Source of the DNA: Nocardioides alcanivorans
GTDB taxonomy: Bacteria > Actinomycetota > Actinomycetes > Propionibacteriales > Nocardioidaceae
NCBI RefSeq assembly: GCF_021555175.1
Contig: NZ_JAKGRW010000019.1
Location: forward strand, 186,001 to 250,000
DNA: 64,000 bases
Direction: 5' to 3'
Position numbers and translations under genes: made by a program. The first letter of the stretch is position 1, and each line of letters starts with the position of its first letter. The notes under the pieces are model-generated. The model worked only from the letters and a program-made list of their open reading frames with translations. It searched no databases and was not told the DNA's origin. Of the stretch, positions 35,930-44,733 are shown piece by piece.

Positions 35930-37132
35930 TCAGCGGTCGGTGCCGAGGACGATGGCGGAGTGCGGCACGGGTGAGCCGCCGGTGACCAGGACGTGGTCGA
36001 GGTTCTTGGTGGGCTGGTTGACCGAGGTGCCCCGGATCAGCCGGACGCCTTCGGCGATGCCGTTGACGCCGTGGATGTAGCCCTCGCCGAGCTGGCCACC
36101 GTGGGTGTTGATCGGCAGCCGTCCGTCGAGCTCGAGGTTGCCGTCGCGGATGAAGGCAGGTGCCTCACCGCGACCGCAGAAGCCGTACTCCTCCAGCTGC
36201 AGCAGCACCATCGGGGTGAAGGCGTCGTAGAGGATCGCAGCGTCGATCTCGTCGGGGCCGATGCCGGACTGGCTCCACAGCTGCTTGGCGACCAGCTCCA
36301 CCTCGGGCATCTTGTCGATGTCGTCGCGGTAGTAGGAGCTCATCGAGATCTGCTGCGGGCCGACGCCCTGCGCGGCCCCCTGGATGATGGCCGGCGGGTG
36401 CGGCAGGTCGCGGGCGCGCTCGGCGCTGACGATGACGAGGGCTTGACCGCCGTCACTCTCCTGGCAGCAGTCGAGCAGCCGGAGCGGGTCGGCGATCAGC
36501 CGGGAGTTCTGGTGGTCCTCCAGGGTGATCGGGCGGCCGTGGAACCAGGCCTTGGGGTTGTTGGCCGCGTGCTTGCGCGAGAGCACGCTGATCCGGCCGA
36601 AGTCCTCGGACGTGGCGCCGTACTCGTGCATGTAGCGGCGGGCCAGGAAGGCTTCCTGCTGCGCCGGCGTCATCAGCCCGTAGGGGTTGATCCAGTTGCG
36701 GTACTCCTGGTCGGTGTTCTGCACGTAGGCGAACGGCGGCGGCCCGGCGCCGAAGCGGTGGCCGGAGCGCTCGTTGAAGGCGCGGTAGACCACGACCACG
36801 TCGGCGACACCGGTGGCCACGGCCATCGCTGCCTGCTGGACGGGGGCGCAGGCACCTCCGCCGCCGTGCGGGATCCGGCTGAAGAACTTGAGCTCCGGGA
36901 TGCCGAGTGCACGCGCGACGGCGATCTCCGGGTTGGTCTCCATCGTGAAGAGCGCGAAGCCGTCGACCTCCTCGACGCCGATCTGCGCGTCCTCGAGGGC
37001 GAGCAGCACCGATTCGCAGGCGAGCTGCCACTCACTGCGACCGGAGTCCTTCGAGAACTCGGTGGCGCCGATGCCGGCGATGGCTGCCTTGCCGGCGAAA
37101 CCGGAAGGTCGGGCCGAGGCGGAGCTGCTCAT
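35930..37132 (-). CDS. ltp2: Ltp2-like thiolase-fold steroid side-chain aldolase
   Basis: A 400-residue SCP-x/lipid-transfer thiolase-like protein without the thiolase nucleophilic Cys motif. It contains AAIAGIGATEFSKDSGRSEWQ, RIPHGGGGACAPVQQAAMAV, AILYDAFTPMVLLQLEEYGFCGRGE and NTHGGQLGEGYIHG, as in mycobacterial Ltp2. Ltp2 is a retro-aldolase that, bound to the DUF35 part of ChsH2, releases propionyl-CoA from the 17-hydroxy side chain and leaves a 17-ketosteroid. The neighbours upstream are ChsH1-, DUF35- and MaoC-like genes in the same order as the igr locus. ATG 37132 overlaps the ChsH1-like stop (ATGA). Confidence 0.78.
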   Translation of the reverse strand: MSSSASARPSGFAGKAAIAGIGATEFSKDSGRSEWQLACESVLLALEDAQIGVEEVDGFALFTMETNPEIAVARALGIPELKFFSRIPHGGGGACAPVQQAAMAVATGVADVVVVYRAFNERSGHRFGAGPPPFAYVQNTDQEYRNWINPYGLMTPAQQEAFLARRYMHEYGATSEDFGRISVLSRKHAANNPKAWFHGRPITLEDHQNSRLIADPLRLLDCCQESDGGQALVIVSAERARDLPHPPAIIQGAAQGVGPQQISMSSYYRDDIDKMPEVELVAKQLWSQSGIGPDEIDAAILYDAFTPMVLLQLEEYGFCGRGEAPAFIRDGNLELDGRLPINTHGGQLGEGYIHGVNGIAEGVRLIRGTSVNQPTKNLDHVLVTGGSPVPHSAIVLGTDR

Positions 37133-37545
37133 GCGGATACCTCTTCCTTGACGTACGGCGCCACGACGACCTGCGCGGTCACGTGCGGCCCCTTGGAGTT
37201 GCGGCCCACGACCTTGATCACGGCCGCGTCGCCCTCGATGTCGACGACCTCGCCGGTCATCGTCATGGTGTCGCCGGGGAAGTTGGGCACGCCCAGGCGC
37301 AGCGAGACCTTGCGGATCCGACCGGTCGGACCGGTCCAGTCGGTGACGTAGCGGTCGATGAAGCCGTTGGTGGAGTTGATGCTCATGAAGATGTCGGGGG
37401 TGCCGCGGCCCTGGGCCTTGCCCGGGTCGTGGTGCACGTCCTCGAAGTCCTGGGAGGCGATCGCCGTGGCCACGATGGTGGTGCGGTCGAGCGGGATGGC
37501 CAGGTCCGGCAGCTTGGTGCCGACCTCGAAGGCAGGGAAGCTCAC
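37129..37545 (-). CDS. chsH1: ChsH1-like MaoC enoyl-CoA hydratase subunit
   Basis: A 138-residue single hot-dog domain. The hydratase-2 motif is present: ASQDFEDVHHDPGKAQ, with Asp33 and His38 spaced as the catalytic pair, followed by GTPDIFMSINSTNGFIDRYVTDW. In the mycobacterial enzyme, ChsH1 provides the catalytic site and ChsH2 the binding site of a heterotetrameric steroid enoyl-CoA hydratase. GTG 37545 overlaps the stop of the DUF35 gene (GTGA); its own stop overlaps ltp2. Role: hydration of the C17(20) double bond before aldol cleavage, by analogy. Confidence 0.75.
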   Translation of the reverse strand: MSFPAFEVGTKLPDLAIPLDRTTIVATAIASQDFEDVHHDPGKAQGRGTPDIFMSINSTNGFIDRYVTDWTGPTGRIRKVSLRLGVPNFPGDTMTMTGEVVDIEGDAAVIKVVGRNSKGPHVTAQVVVAPYVKEEVSA

Positions 37546-37961
37546 TTGCCCACCCCTTCCGCTTCGCCCCGCGGGAAGACGCGGGGCAGGATCTCGCCGT
37601 GGGCGTGCTCGCCGAAGCCGATCTCCACCTCCATGCCGATCTCGAGCGCGTCGAGGTCGAAGCCGCTCATGTCCGCGACGAAGCGGGTGCCCTCCTCGAG
37701 GTCGACGAGCGCCACCCCGAGCGGGTAGTCGAAGGCGTCGTCCTTGGGATGGTGCAGCACGGTCCAGGAGTGGAGGGTGCCGAGTCGGGTCGACACGACC
37801 GTGTCCCACTCGAAGGAGCGGCACTCCGGGCAGGCCGGGCCGGGCGGGTGACGCAGCGCGTTGCAGTCGGTGCAGCGCTGGAACTCCAGCCGGCCCTCCG
37901 CTGCCGCGTCGAAGAAGAAGACGTTGTCGTGGGTGCGGATGAGGTGGGGTACGCCGGTCAT
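37542..37961 (-). CDS. DUF35 OB-fold/zinc-ribbon protein (ChsH2 C-terminal-half equivalent)
   Basis: A 139-residue DUF35 protein: a zinc ribbon with Cys30, Cys33, Cys44 and Cys47 (QRCTDCNALRHPPGPACPEC), then an OB-fold (VALVDLEEGTRFVADM). In Mycobacterium the equivalent sequence is the C-terminal domain of ChsH2 and activates Ltp2. Here it is a separate gene whose ATG overlaps the MaoC stop as ATGA; the junction has no homopolymer, so the split appears genuine. It probably forms the aldolase complex with the Ltp2-like protein two genes on. Confidence 0.82.
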   Translation of the reverse strand: MTGVPHLIRTHDNVFFFDAAAEGRLEFQRCTDCNALRHPPGPACPECRSFEWDTVVSTRLGTLHSWTVLHHPKDDAFDYPLGVALVDLEEGTRFVADMSGFDLDALEIGMEVEIGFGEHAHGEILPRVFPRGEAEGVGK

Positions 37962-38536
37962 GAGACCGCCTCCTTCTTTCGCGTCGGGTCGAAGCGCAGC
38001 AACTTGAAGCGCTCCTCGATCAGCAGGTCGTCGTGCTGGTTGCGGTAGTGCTTGAGCAGGGTGATCCAGCAGCCGTGGCCGAGGCCGGTCTGCTTGAAGT
38101 CCGAGACCGACTCGATCGTGAACTCACAGCGGATCCGGTCACCGGGCACGATCTCCTGGAGATAGGTCTGCTCCAGGTCCGTCGCCACCACCGACGTGTA
38201 ACCGTGCTCGTCGAGCACCGCCAAGAGCTTCGAGTAGGCGAAGTCCTCCTGGACGCCCTCGGCCCGCAGCTGCTGCACCTCGCGGTAGCGCTTCAGCCCG
38301 GACATCACCCAGGTCGAGGCCATCGCGGGCGGGCAGATGATCGAGTCGCGTCCGGTGTCGGCCGCCACGGAGGCGTCGACGTACACGGGGTTCTCGTCCT
38401 CATGGGCCTCGACCCAGTTGCGGATCATCGCTTCGTTGACCGCATAGCGGGAGACGCGGTCGGGCTCGGCCTGTTGACCGACGAATTCGTTGAGCACGGC
38501 GTGCAGGGCGTCCGTCTCTGGACCACTCACCGGCAT
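37958..38536 (-). CDS. MaoC-like hydratase domain (ChsH2 N-terminal-half equivalent)
   Basis: First gene of the eleven-gene minus-strand operon. A 192-residue hot-dog protein: AVNEAMIRNWVEAHEDENPVY, then CPPAMASTWVMSGLKRY, and a long central helix region typical of the FAS1-like dehydratase half. It corresponds to the N-terminal domain of ChsH2, the substrate-binding partner of ChsH1. ATG 38536 lies 15 bases after the KstR2-type operator at 38551-38564, so repressor binding would block transcription initiation here. The DUF35 gene follows in ATGA overlap. Confidence 0.78.
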   Translation of the reverse strand: MPVSGPETDALHAVLNEFVGQQAEPDRVSRYAVNEAMIRNWVEAHEDENPVYVDASVAADTGRDSIICPPAMASTWVMSGLKRYREVQQLRAEGVQEDFAYSKLLAVLDEHGYTSVVATDLEQTYLQEIVPGDRIRCEFTIESVSDFKQTGLGHGCWITLLKHYRNQHDDLLIEERFKLLRFDPTRKKEAVS

Positions 38537-38550
38537 CTCCTCTCGAGTTG

Positions 38551-38564
38551 AGCAAGCGCTTGGT
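38551..38564. promoter_or_regulatory. KstR2-type operator
   Basis: AGCAAGCGCTTGGT matches the reported KstR2 consensus AnCAAGnnCTTGnT at every fixed position. It lies between the MaoC gene (start 38536, minus) and the KstR2-like TetR gene (start 38641, plus), the arrangement expected for an autoregulated divergent promoter. The match is seen directly; the consensus is from memory of published work. Confidence 0.8.
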
Positions 38565-38640
38565 GCCTAAGATAGGGCCGAAGCTTGCCAGAGCAATCGC
38601 CGGCTCCCATCCGATGGGATCGGGCACGGAAGGACACCTG

Positions 38641-39219
38641 ATGGGGCATGACCGCCGCGACGCGATCCTCGAGGTCGCAGCCGACCTCTTCGCAGAGAAG
38701 GGAATTGCCGCCACCACCGTGCGCGAGATCGGCGACCGTGCCGGGGTGCACTCGGGGAGCCTCTACCACTGGTTCAAGTCGAAGGACGCGATCGTCGCCG
38801 AGCTCATGGCCGACTACCTGGCCGACATCCACGGGCGTTTCGCCGCGGCATCGGCTGCCGCCGGTAGCCCGCGGGAGGCGGTCGAGGGCTTCATGGGGGC
38901 GACCCTCGCCGTCATCGAGGACCATCCGCGCCCCACGGCCATCTACCAGCAGGACCGCAACTACCTGCGCGCGCGCGGACTGCTCACCGCGGTCGACGAG
39001 TCGTCACGCGGCGTGCGCGAATACTGGCTGAGCGCCATCGAGGACGGGGTCGCCGACGGCACGTTCCGGGACGACGTACCGGCCGAGACCTTCTACCGCG
39101 CGGTCCGCGACGCCCTCTGGGCCAGCAGCCACTGGCCCGTCCGCGAGCAGCACACGCGCGAGGAGTTCGCGGCGCAGATGATCCGCCTCTTCCTGCACGG
39201 CTATCTCGCCGAGAGGTGA
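38641..39219 (+). CDS. kstR2: KstR2-like TetR-family repressor
   Basis: A 192-residue TetR regulator. The DNA-binding domain (ATTVREIGDRAGVHSGSLYHW, about 24-44) and the following FKSKDAIVAELMADYL are very like KstR2, the repressor of the steroid C/D-ring (HIP) genes that responds to HIP-CoA in mycobacteria. A consensus KstR2 operator lies 77 bases upstream. I place the start at ATG 38641 (MGHDRRDAILEVAADLF); earlier in-frame starts would run through the operator. It faces the side-chain operon and converges on the TauE-like gene with a one-base gap. Effector here unknown; a steroid-derived acyl-CoA is likely. Confidence 0.82.
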   Translation: MGHDRRDAILEVAADLFAEKGIAATTVREIGDRAGVHSGSLYHWFKSKDAIVAELMADYLADIHGRFAAASAAAGSPREAVEGFMGATLAVIEDHPRPTAIYQQDRNYLRARGLLTAVDESSRGVREYWLSAIEDGVADGTFRDDVPAETFYRAVRDALWASSHWPVREQHTREEFAAQMIRLFLHGYLAER

Positions 39220-39220
39220 C

Positions 39221-39955
39221 TCAGTGGATGGTGGTGGCGACCGAGCCGGCGGCCGTGGCCACGAGGCCGGCGAGGACCAGGCGGCGGAAGGTCTCGGGGT
39301 TGAGGCCACGGAAGACCCTGTCGCCGATCGCCCATCCGGCGGGGACACCGGCGAGACCGCCCAATGCGATGAAGCAGGCAGTGGCATCGATCTTGGCGAC
39401 CAGGACGAAGCCGACGATGGCGAAGACGTCCTGCACCAGGAACGAGGCCTGCAGCGTGGCCCGGAAGCGCCGTGGCTCCAGCCCAGCAGCCTGGTAGGTG
39501 ATCACCAGCGGCGGCCCGTTGAGCCCGGTGGAGGTCGTCAGGGTCCCACTGATGAACCCACCGGCAGCCTGGCCGAGACGACCCACCGGCGGCAGCTTCA
39601 CGAGCGCCAGCGCGAGCGCGCAGACGACGACGACCCCGGCCACCAGTAACGAGAGCTGGACCTCCGGCAGCACAGTCAACAGCACCAGCCCGAGCGGCAG
39701 CCCCAGGATCGCTGCCGCGGACGTCCGCTTCACCAGGCCCAGGTCGATCTCGCCGCGCTCCTTGACGCAGGCGTGGGCGCATAGCGCCGTACTCACCAGC
39801 ACACCCGCAACCACGGCCTGCACCGGGCCGACGACGGGGATGAGCAAGGGCACCGAGACGAGCGCCGAGCCGAAGCCGGTCACAGCCTGTGCCACCGAAG
39901 CGAGCAGGAAGACAAGTGCACCGAGCGCGAGCAGGCCGATGATCTCCACTCGCAC
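39221..39955 (-). CDS. TauE/SafE-family membrane permease
   Basis: A 244-residue inner-membrane protein with about eight hydrophobic segments and the family pattern VAQAVTGFGSALVSVPLL near the N-terminus and TGLNGPPLVITYQAAGL in the middle. The family exports or imports sulfonates, sulfite and organic anions. GTG at 39955 is the start; VRVEIIGLLALGALVFLL leads straight into the first membrane helix. It is divergent from the DUF1214 gene. Substrate here unknown; taurine or sulfite export during use of a taurine-conjugated compound is a possibility but only conjecture. Confidence 0.82.
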   Translation of the reverse strand: MRVEIIGLLALGALVFLLASVAQAVTGFGSALVSVPLLIPVVGPVQAVVAGVLVSTALCAHACVKERGEIDLGLVKRTSAAAILGLPLGLVLLTVLPEVQLSLLVAGVVVVCALALALVKLPPVGRLGQAAGGFISGTLTTSTGLNGPPLVITYQAAGLEPRRFRATLQASFLVQDVFAIVGFVLVAKIDATACFIALGGLAGVPAGWAIGDRVFRGLNPETFRRLVLAGLVATAAGSVATTIH

Positions 39956-40181
39956 CCCACCGTTCTCGCCGTTCTCCAGTCAGGCCCTATCAGACCGATA
40001 GACGTGCCCTCTCGCCAAATCGCGTCCGGTGACCGAGACAGGAAGGACGCCGCCGAGGACGTGTCTCCGCAAACGGCCGCCCTTCCGGTGGCCGGGATCA
40101 CACATCCGCGCCCTCGCGACTCATCCCTAGCGTGCGCACGTCACGTCGAGGTCCGCCCACTTCACCAGGAGTCCACCACTC

Positions 40182-41273
40182 ATGACCGCCTCAGTCCTCA
40201 CCGAGGCCTTCGCCGATTACGCCCGACGGCTCACCGAGGCCTCCGAGGCGATCGGCGCCAAGGCGCCCCACCTCGACCCCATCGACGTGGCAGAGGGGCA
40301 CCGGCTGTTCCTGCGCTACCTCGGCATCGGGCTCGACAGGTTCGTCGAGCACAGCGATCCCCGGTTCCCGGCCTTCTACTCCGCCAGTCGCGACGGCGTC
40401 CGCAAGTACGCAGGCGACAGCCCCGGCCAGCTGTACGACACCGCTCCCCTCAGCGCTGACCACGAGTACGTCGTGACCGGGAACCTGCACGGCGTCGAGC
40501 TGATCGAGCTCGGCATCTACTCCGGCGACCTGTCGGGACGAAACAACACCCCGCGGCGGCTGATCGCGCACCTGACGGAAGCCGAGATCGACACGGACGC
40601 GGACGGGAACTTCCGCCTCAGCCTGGGCCGCGGGCAGGGCGGCACCAACCACCTCCACCTGGCGCCGGACACGTCCAACCTGTCAGTGCGTCGCTACCTG
40701 CGCGATCCGTTGACCGACCGCCCCGCCCCGCTGCGCATCCAACGAATCGGTGCAGACATCGTCCCACCCGCCCTGACGGCGGAGGATCTGTCCTCCCGTC
40801 TCCGTCTCGCCGGTGCGTTCGCGCTGACCAACCTGGAGATGTGGGCGGACTGGACCGAGAAGGTCATGGCTGCCAAGCCCAACACCATCACCCCGATGGC
40901 GGACAGCGGAGACATCTACACCCCCGCGGGACACCGCTACCTCGACGGTTCCTACGACCTCCCCGATCCCCGCTCATGCTTGCTGATCGAGTTCCCGGCG
41001 CCCCCGGCCGACAGCTACTGGAGCCTGGTCCCGATGAACTTCTGGATGGAGTCGATGGAGTGGCGTTTCGGCCACGAGGTGTTCGCCTCCAGCTTCAGCA
41101 CCGTGCCCGGGCCCGACGGCGTCATCCGGCTCGCCGTGGGCGAGGAGGATCCCGGACTTCCGCACACCACCTGGCTGCGCACGATGGGCCACCGACAGGG
41201 CCTGGTCGCCTTCCGCTTCGCTCGCCTCGAGGGCGAGCTGCCGGAGGTCGCCTGCCGAGTGGTCACTCGCTGA
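40182..41273 (+). CDS. DUF1214-like conserved protein
   Basis: A 363-residue soluble protein. C-terminal portion (DPRSCLLIEFPAPPADSYWSLVPMNFW, MGHRQGLVAFRFAR) has the look of DUF1214-type proteins common in actinobacterial lipid and steroid regions; no function is established. CAGGAG lies about ten bases before ATG 40182. Single-gene unit between a TauE-like permease (divergent) and the amidase gene (convergent, 15-base gap). No signal peptide. Aromatic- and acidic-rich. Confidence 0.7.
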   Translation: MTASVLTEAFADYARRLTEASEAIGAKAPHLDPIDVAEGHRLFLRYLGIGLDRFVEHSDPRFPAFYSASRDGVRKYAGDSPGQLYDTAPLSADHEYVVTGNLHGVELIELGIYSGDLSGRNNTPRRLIAHLTEAEIDTDADGNFRLSLGRGQGGTNHLHLAPDTSNLSVRRYLRDPLTDRPAPLRIQRIGADIVPPALTAEDLSSRLRLAGAFALTNLEMWADWTEKVMAAKPNTITPMADSGDIYTPAGHRYLDGSYDLPDPRSCLLIEFPAPPADSYWSLVPMNFWMESMEWRFGHEVFASSFSTVPGPDGVIRLAVGEEDPGLPHTTWLRTMGHRQGLVAFRFARLEGELPEVACRVVTR

Positions 41274-41288
41274 CCCTTCGGGGTTCGC

Positions 41289-42702
41289 TCAGCTGCCGTA
41301 ACCCGGAGCCAGGAGCGGCCACGGGCGGGCCTCCTCGAAGCAACGCGACAACGAGAGCAGCAGGCCCTCGTCGCCGATGACGCCGGCGAACTGGATCCCC
41401 AGCGGCAGCCCGTGGGAGTCGGTGGTCCACGGGATCGACACGGCCGGCTGGCCGGTGGTGTTGAAGATGCCCGTCAACGACGAGAAGGCACCGGTGCGCG
41501 TCCAGATCACCTCGAGGTTGCTTGTGTCGAGATATCCGAGCTCGGGGACCTTGACGGCCATCGTCGGCAGCAGCAACAGGTCGACACCGGCATACATGCG
41601 CCCAACGTCCCACGACACCTTCTGAAGGGTGTTGAGAGCGCGGTAGAAGTCGACCGCGGAGATCGAGCCCTTGTAGTGCTCATACATGAAGCGGGTGAAT
41701 GGCTCGAGGTCGTCGTCGCGCAGCTCGCGACCGAGCTCGGCCAGTCGCTGGTCGACCTGCGAGACGAGGCCGACCCCCATGCCCGGACCGAAGCCAGACA
41801 TGTGCTCGGCGGCGTCATAGGTCCAGTCGAGCTCCGTGACGACGTGTCCCAGCTCCTCGCAGAGCGCTGCCGCCTCGCGAACCGCCTGCACGCACTCCGG
41901 ATCGACGGCCTCGCCGTCGGCACGCGTCGTGACCAGACCGATCCGGAGCCGTCCCGGGTCGCGCTGCATCTGCTCGGTGAAGGTGCCGGCGACGCCCGGT
42001 GCACCGATCAGGTCTCCGGGAGTCACCGCGCTGGTCTCGTCGAGGAGCAAGGCACTGTCGCGCACGGAGCGCGTGAGCACGTGGTTGATCGACATCGGCG
42101 AGGAGAGCACCGACGTCGAGGGAGCCGCAGAGATTCGGCCTCGACTCGGCTTCAGGCCGAAGAGTCCGCACATCGAGGCGGGGATCCGGATCGATCCGCC
42201 CCCGTCATTGCCGTGCGCGACCGGGACGATGCCGGCAGCCACGGCCGCGGCCGAGCCACCGCTGGAGCCGCCCGGGGAGTACGTCGGGTTCCACGGGTTG
42301 CGCGTCGGTCCGTGGAGCAGTGGCTCGGTGCTGGCGTTCTTGCCCAGCTCCGGGCTGTTGCTCATGCCGAGCACGACCATGCCGGCCCGCTTGTAGCGTG
42401 CGACCAACTCGCTGTCAGCGACCTGGACGTCGTCCCTCCACAGCGCGCTGCCACGGGTCGTCGGCAGCCCTGCGACGTTCATGCCAAGGTCCTTGACGAC
42501 CGTCGGGACTCCCGGTGAGTGGTCCCACCGGGAGTCCGGCATCGACGTCCGCGAGCGCCTCCTCGTAGCGAGTGGCGGTCAGCAGGTTGAGGTCGGCATG
42601 CTTCTCGAAGCCGGCGATCGCCTGCTCCACGACCTCACGGGCGCTGACCTCGCCGCGGCGGATCGCCTGCGCAGTGCCGATGGCGTCCAGGGGCTGGGTC
42701 AT
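41289..42702 (-). CDS. Amidase-signature family hydrolase, frameshifted in this sequence
   Basis: A 470-residue amidase after correction. Catalytic triad elements are visible: Lys in PTVVKDLG, first Ser in GGSSGGSAAAVAAG and nucleophilic Ser in GNDGGGSIRIPAS. The N-terminal 60 residues (ATG 42702, MTQPLDAIGTAQAIRRGEVS) are in another frame; deleting one G from GGG near 42514 gives PLTGVPTVVKDLG. GAGGAGCGG precedes the start. Located eight bases past the ATPase gene of the importer, so probably cotranscribed. Hydrolysis of an amide-linked imported compound is a reasonable inference. Confidence 0.78.
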
Positions 42703-42710
42703 ACCGCTCC

Positions 42711-43712
42711 TCAGGGTGCGACGTTGTGACAAGCGACGAACTGACCCGGCCGCATCTCACGCAGCTCCGGCTCCTCCGCCGCGCACCGGTCGGTTGCCAA
42801 CGGGCACCGGGTGCGGAAGCGGCAGCCGCTCGGCGGGTTGAGCGGAGAAGGCAGCTCGACCGCCTTGGTCGGGCCGTGGTCAAGCGCCTTCTGCGCCGCC
42901 TTCTGGGCGTCGTCCGCGCGCGGCACCGACTCCAGCAGCAGCCGGGTGTAGGGGTGCAGGGCCGTGTGCTGCATGTCGTCGGTCGGAATGACCTCGCAGG
43001 TCTTGCCCAGATACATCACCAGCACCCGGTCGCTGATGTTCTTCACCACGGCGACGTCGTGGGCGATGAAGATCATGCTCAGGCTGTAGCGCTCGCGGGT
43101 CACCTCGAGCAGGTTCAGCACCTGCGCCTGGACCGACACGTCGAGGCTGGAGACCGGCTCGTCACAGATGAGCACGTCGGGGTCGAGTGCCAGCGACCGC
43201 GCGATGCAGACACGCTGGCACTGGCCACCGGACATCTCGTGCGGGCGACGATCACGGACGACCTCGGGGTCGAGCCCCACCGAGGCGAGCAGTTCGTCGA
43301 CGAACTTCGCCTTGTCGTCGCCCTCGAAGCCCCAGATCTCCAGGCCCTCGGCCACCAGATCCTTGACCTTGCGACGCGGGTTCAGCGCCGACACCGGGTC
43401 CTGCATGATCATCTGCATCTTGGCGCGGGCCCGACGCATGTCGTTCTTCTTGAGGGTCGTCAGGTCCGTGTCGCCCAGCACGACCCGGCCCGAGGTGGGC
43501 GCGGGGAGCTGCATGAGCGCACGTCCGGCGCTGGACTTGCCGCAGCCGGACTCGCCCAGGATGCCCAACGTCTCGCCCGGGATCAGGTCGATGCTCAGGT
43601 CGGAGACAGCGTGCACGGTGCCGCCGGTCACCGGGAACTCGACAACGAGGTTCTCGACGGACAGTGCTCGTTCTTGGTCTGCGCGCAGGTGCGCGGTGCC
43701 ACTACCGGCCAT
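42711..43712 (-). CDS. Oligopeptide-type ABC transporter ATPase (DppF/OppF-like)
   Basis: A 333-residue ATPase: Walker A GESGCGKSS, Q-loop, signature MSGGQCQRVCIARSLAL, Walker B VLICDEPVSSLD and the Cys-bearing C-terminus CRFRTRCPLATDRCAAEEP typical of the peptide/nickel family. It energises import through the permeases encoded upstream. The start is ATG 43712 (MAGSGTAHLRADQERAL); a GTG at 43724 overlapping the previous gene further is possible. Codons before it overlap the OppD-like gene end. Confidence 0.9.
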   Translation of the reverse strand: MAGSGTAHLRADQERALSVENLVVEFPVTGGTVHAVSDLSIDLIPGETLGILGESGCGKSSAGRALMQLPAPTSGRVVLGDTDLTTLKKNDMRRARAKMQMIMQDPVSALNPRRKVKDLVAEGLEIWGFEGDDKAKFVDELLASVGLDPEVVRDRRPHEMSGGQCQRVCIARSLALDPDVLICDEPVSSLDVSVQAQVLNLLEVTRERYSLSMIFIAHDVAVVKNISDRVLVMYLGKTCEVIPTDDMQHTALHPYTRLLLESVPRADDAQKAAQKALDHGPTKAVELPSPLNPPSGCRFRTRCPLATDRCAAEEPELREMRPGQFVACHNVAP

Positions 43713-44733
43713 GGACGGGCTCACTTCCTTCTCGGACTGCGCCTGCTTGGAGCGGGTGGATGCACGCGGCTGAATGATCAGTGCCGGGCATCGGCTCAAG
43801 CACGGGCAGCACGCTGGTGCAATCGGCTTCGGCGAAGCTGCAACGCGGTGCGAAGCGGCAGCCGGCAGGCGGGTTTGCCATGTCGGGCGGGTTGCCCTCG
43901 ATGGTACGGAGGGTGCTGTGCGGAGCGTTCTCGATCTGCGGGATCGAGGCCAGCAACGCATCGGTGTAGGGGTGGGCAGGCGCGCCGAAGACCTCGCGGG
44001 TGAGGCCCTGCTCGGCCGTGCGTCCGGCATACATGACCTGGACCCGGTCGGTCCGACCGGCGATGGCTCCGAGGTCGTGGCTGACCAGCAACGTGGCCAT
44101 GTCACGTTCGGTCGTCAGCGACCCGATGAGGTCCAGGATCTGCTTCTGCACCGTCACGTCGAGCGCGGTCGTCGGCTCGTCGGCGATCAGCACCTTGGGG
44201 TCGCAGGCGAGCGCCATGGCGATGACGACACGCTGACGCATACCGCCCGACATCTCGTGGGGATACTGCGTCATCCGGCGCTTCGGCTCCGGGATGCCCA
44301 CCTGCTTCAGCAGCTCGATGGCGCGTTCCTCGGCGTCCTTGCGATTGACGTTGAGGTGGTAGCGCAGCGCCTCGGTGATGTGCGTGCCGATCCGCTTCAC
44401 CGGGTTGAGCGAGGTCATCGGGTCCTGGAAGACCATGGCGACTCGCGGACCCCAGAGCTTGCGGCGCTCCTTGCCCTTCACCGAGTGGACGTCGACGCCG
44501 TCGAGCACGACCTTGCCGGAGACGGTGGTGCGGGCGTCATTGGAGATCAGCCCCATGACCGTGCGGCCCAGGACGGACTTGCCGGAGCCCGACTCGCCCA
44601 CCAGGCCCAGGGTCTCCCCCGGCTTGAGGGTGAACGAGACGCCGTCGACGGCGCGTACGTCGCCACGTGCGGTGTGGAAGACCGTCCTGAGGTTGTCGAC
44701 GACAACGATCGGGGTCTTGGATTCAGTGCTCAC
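43702..44733 (-). CDS. Oligopeptide-type ABC transporter ATPase (DppD/OppD-like)
   Basis: A 343-residue ATPase with GESGSGKSVLGRTVMG (Walker A), MVFQDPMTSLNP (Q-loop), MSGGMRQRVVIAMALA (signature) and LIADEPTTALDVTVQ (Walker B), plus the family C-terminal CRFAPRC. GTG 44733 overlaps the stop of the permease gene (GTGA). It pairs with the next ATPase as a heterodimer, as usual in DppD/DppF systems. Fourth in the importer order permease, permease, ATPase, ATPase. Confidence 0.9.
   Translation of the reverse strand: MSTESKTPIVVVDNLRTVFHTARGDVRAVDGVSFTLKPGETLGLVGESGSGKSVLGRTVMGLISNDARTTVSGKVVLDGVDVHSVKGKERRKLWGPRVAMVFQDPMTSLNPVKRIGTHITEALRYHLNVNRKDAEERAIELLKQVGIPEPKRRMTQYPHEMSGGMRQRVVIAMALACDPKVLIADEPTTALDVTVQKQILDLIGSLTTERDMATLLVSHDLGAIAGRTDRVQVMYAGRTAEQGLTREVFGAPAHPYTDALLASIPQIENAPHSTLRTIEGNPPDMANPPAGCRFAPRCSFAEADCTSVLPVLEPMPGTDHSAACIHPLQAGAVREGSEPVHGR

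Noticed and set aside
42495..42545. Inverted repeat CTCCCGGTG...CACCGGGAG as a terminator
   Set aside because: It lies inside the amidase coding region at the frameshift and encodes conserved residues; probably coincidental, though it may have helped cause a sequence error.
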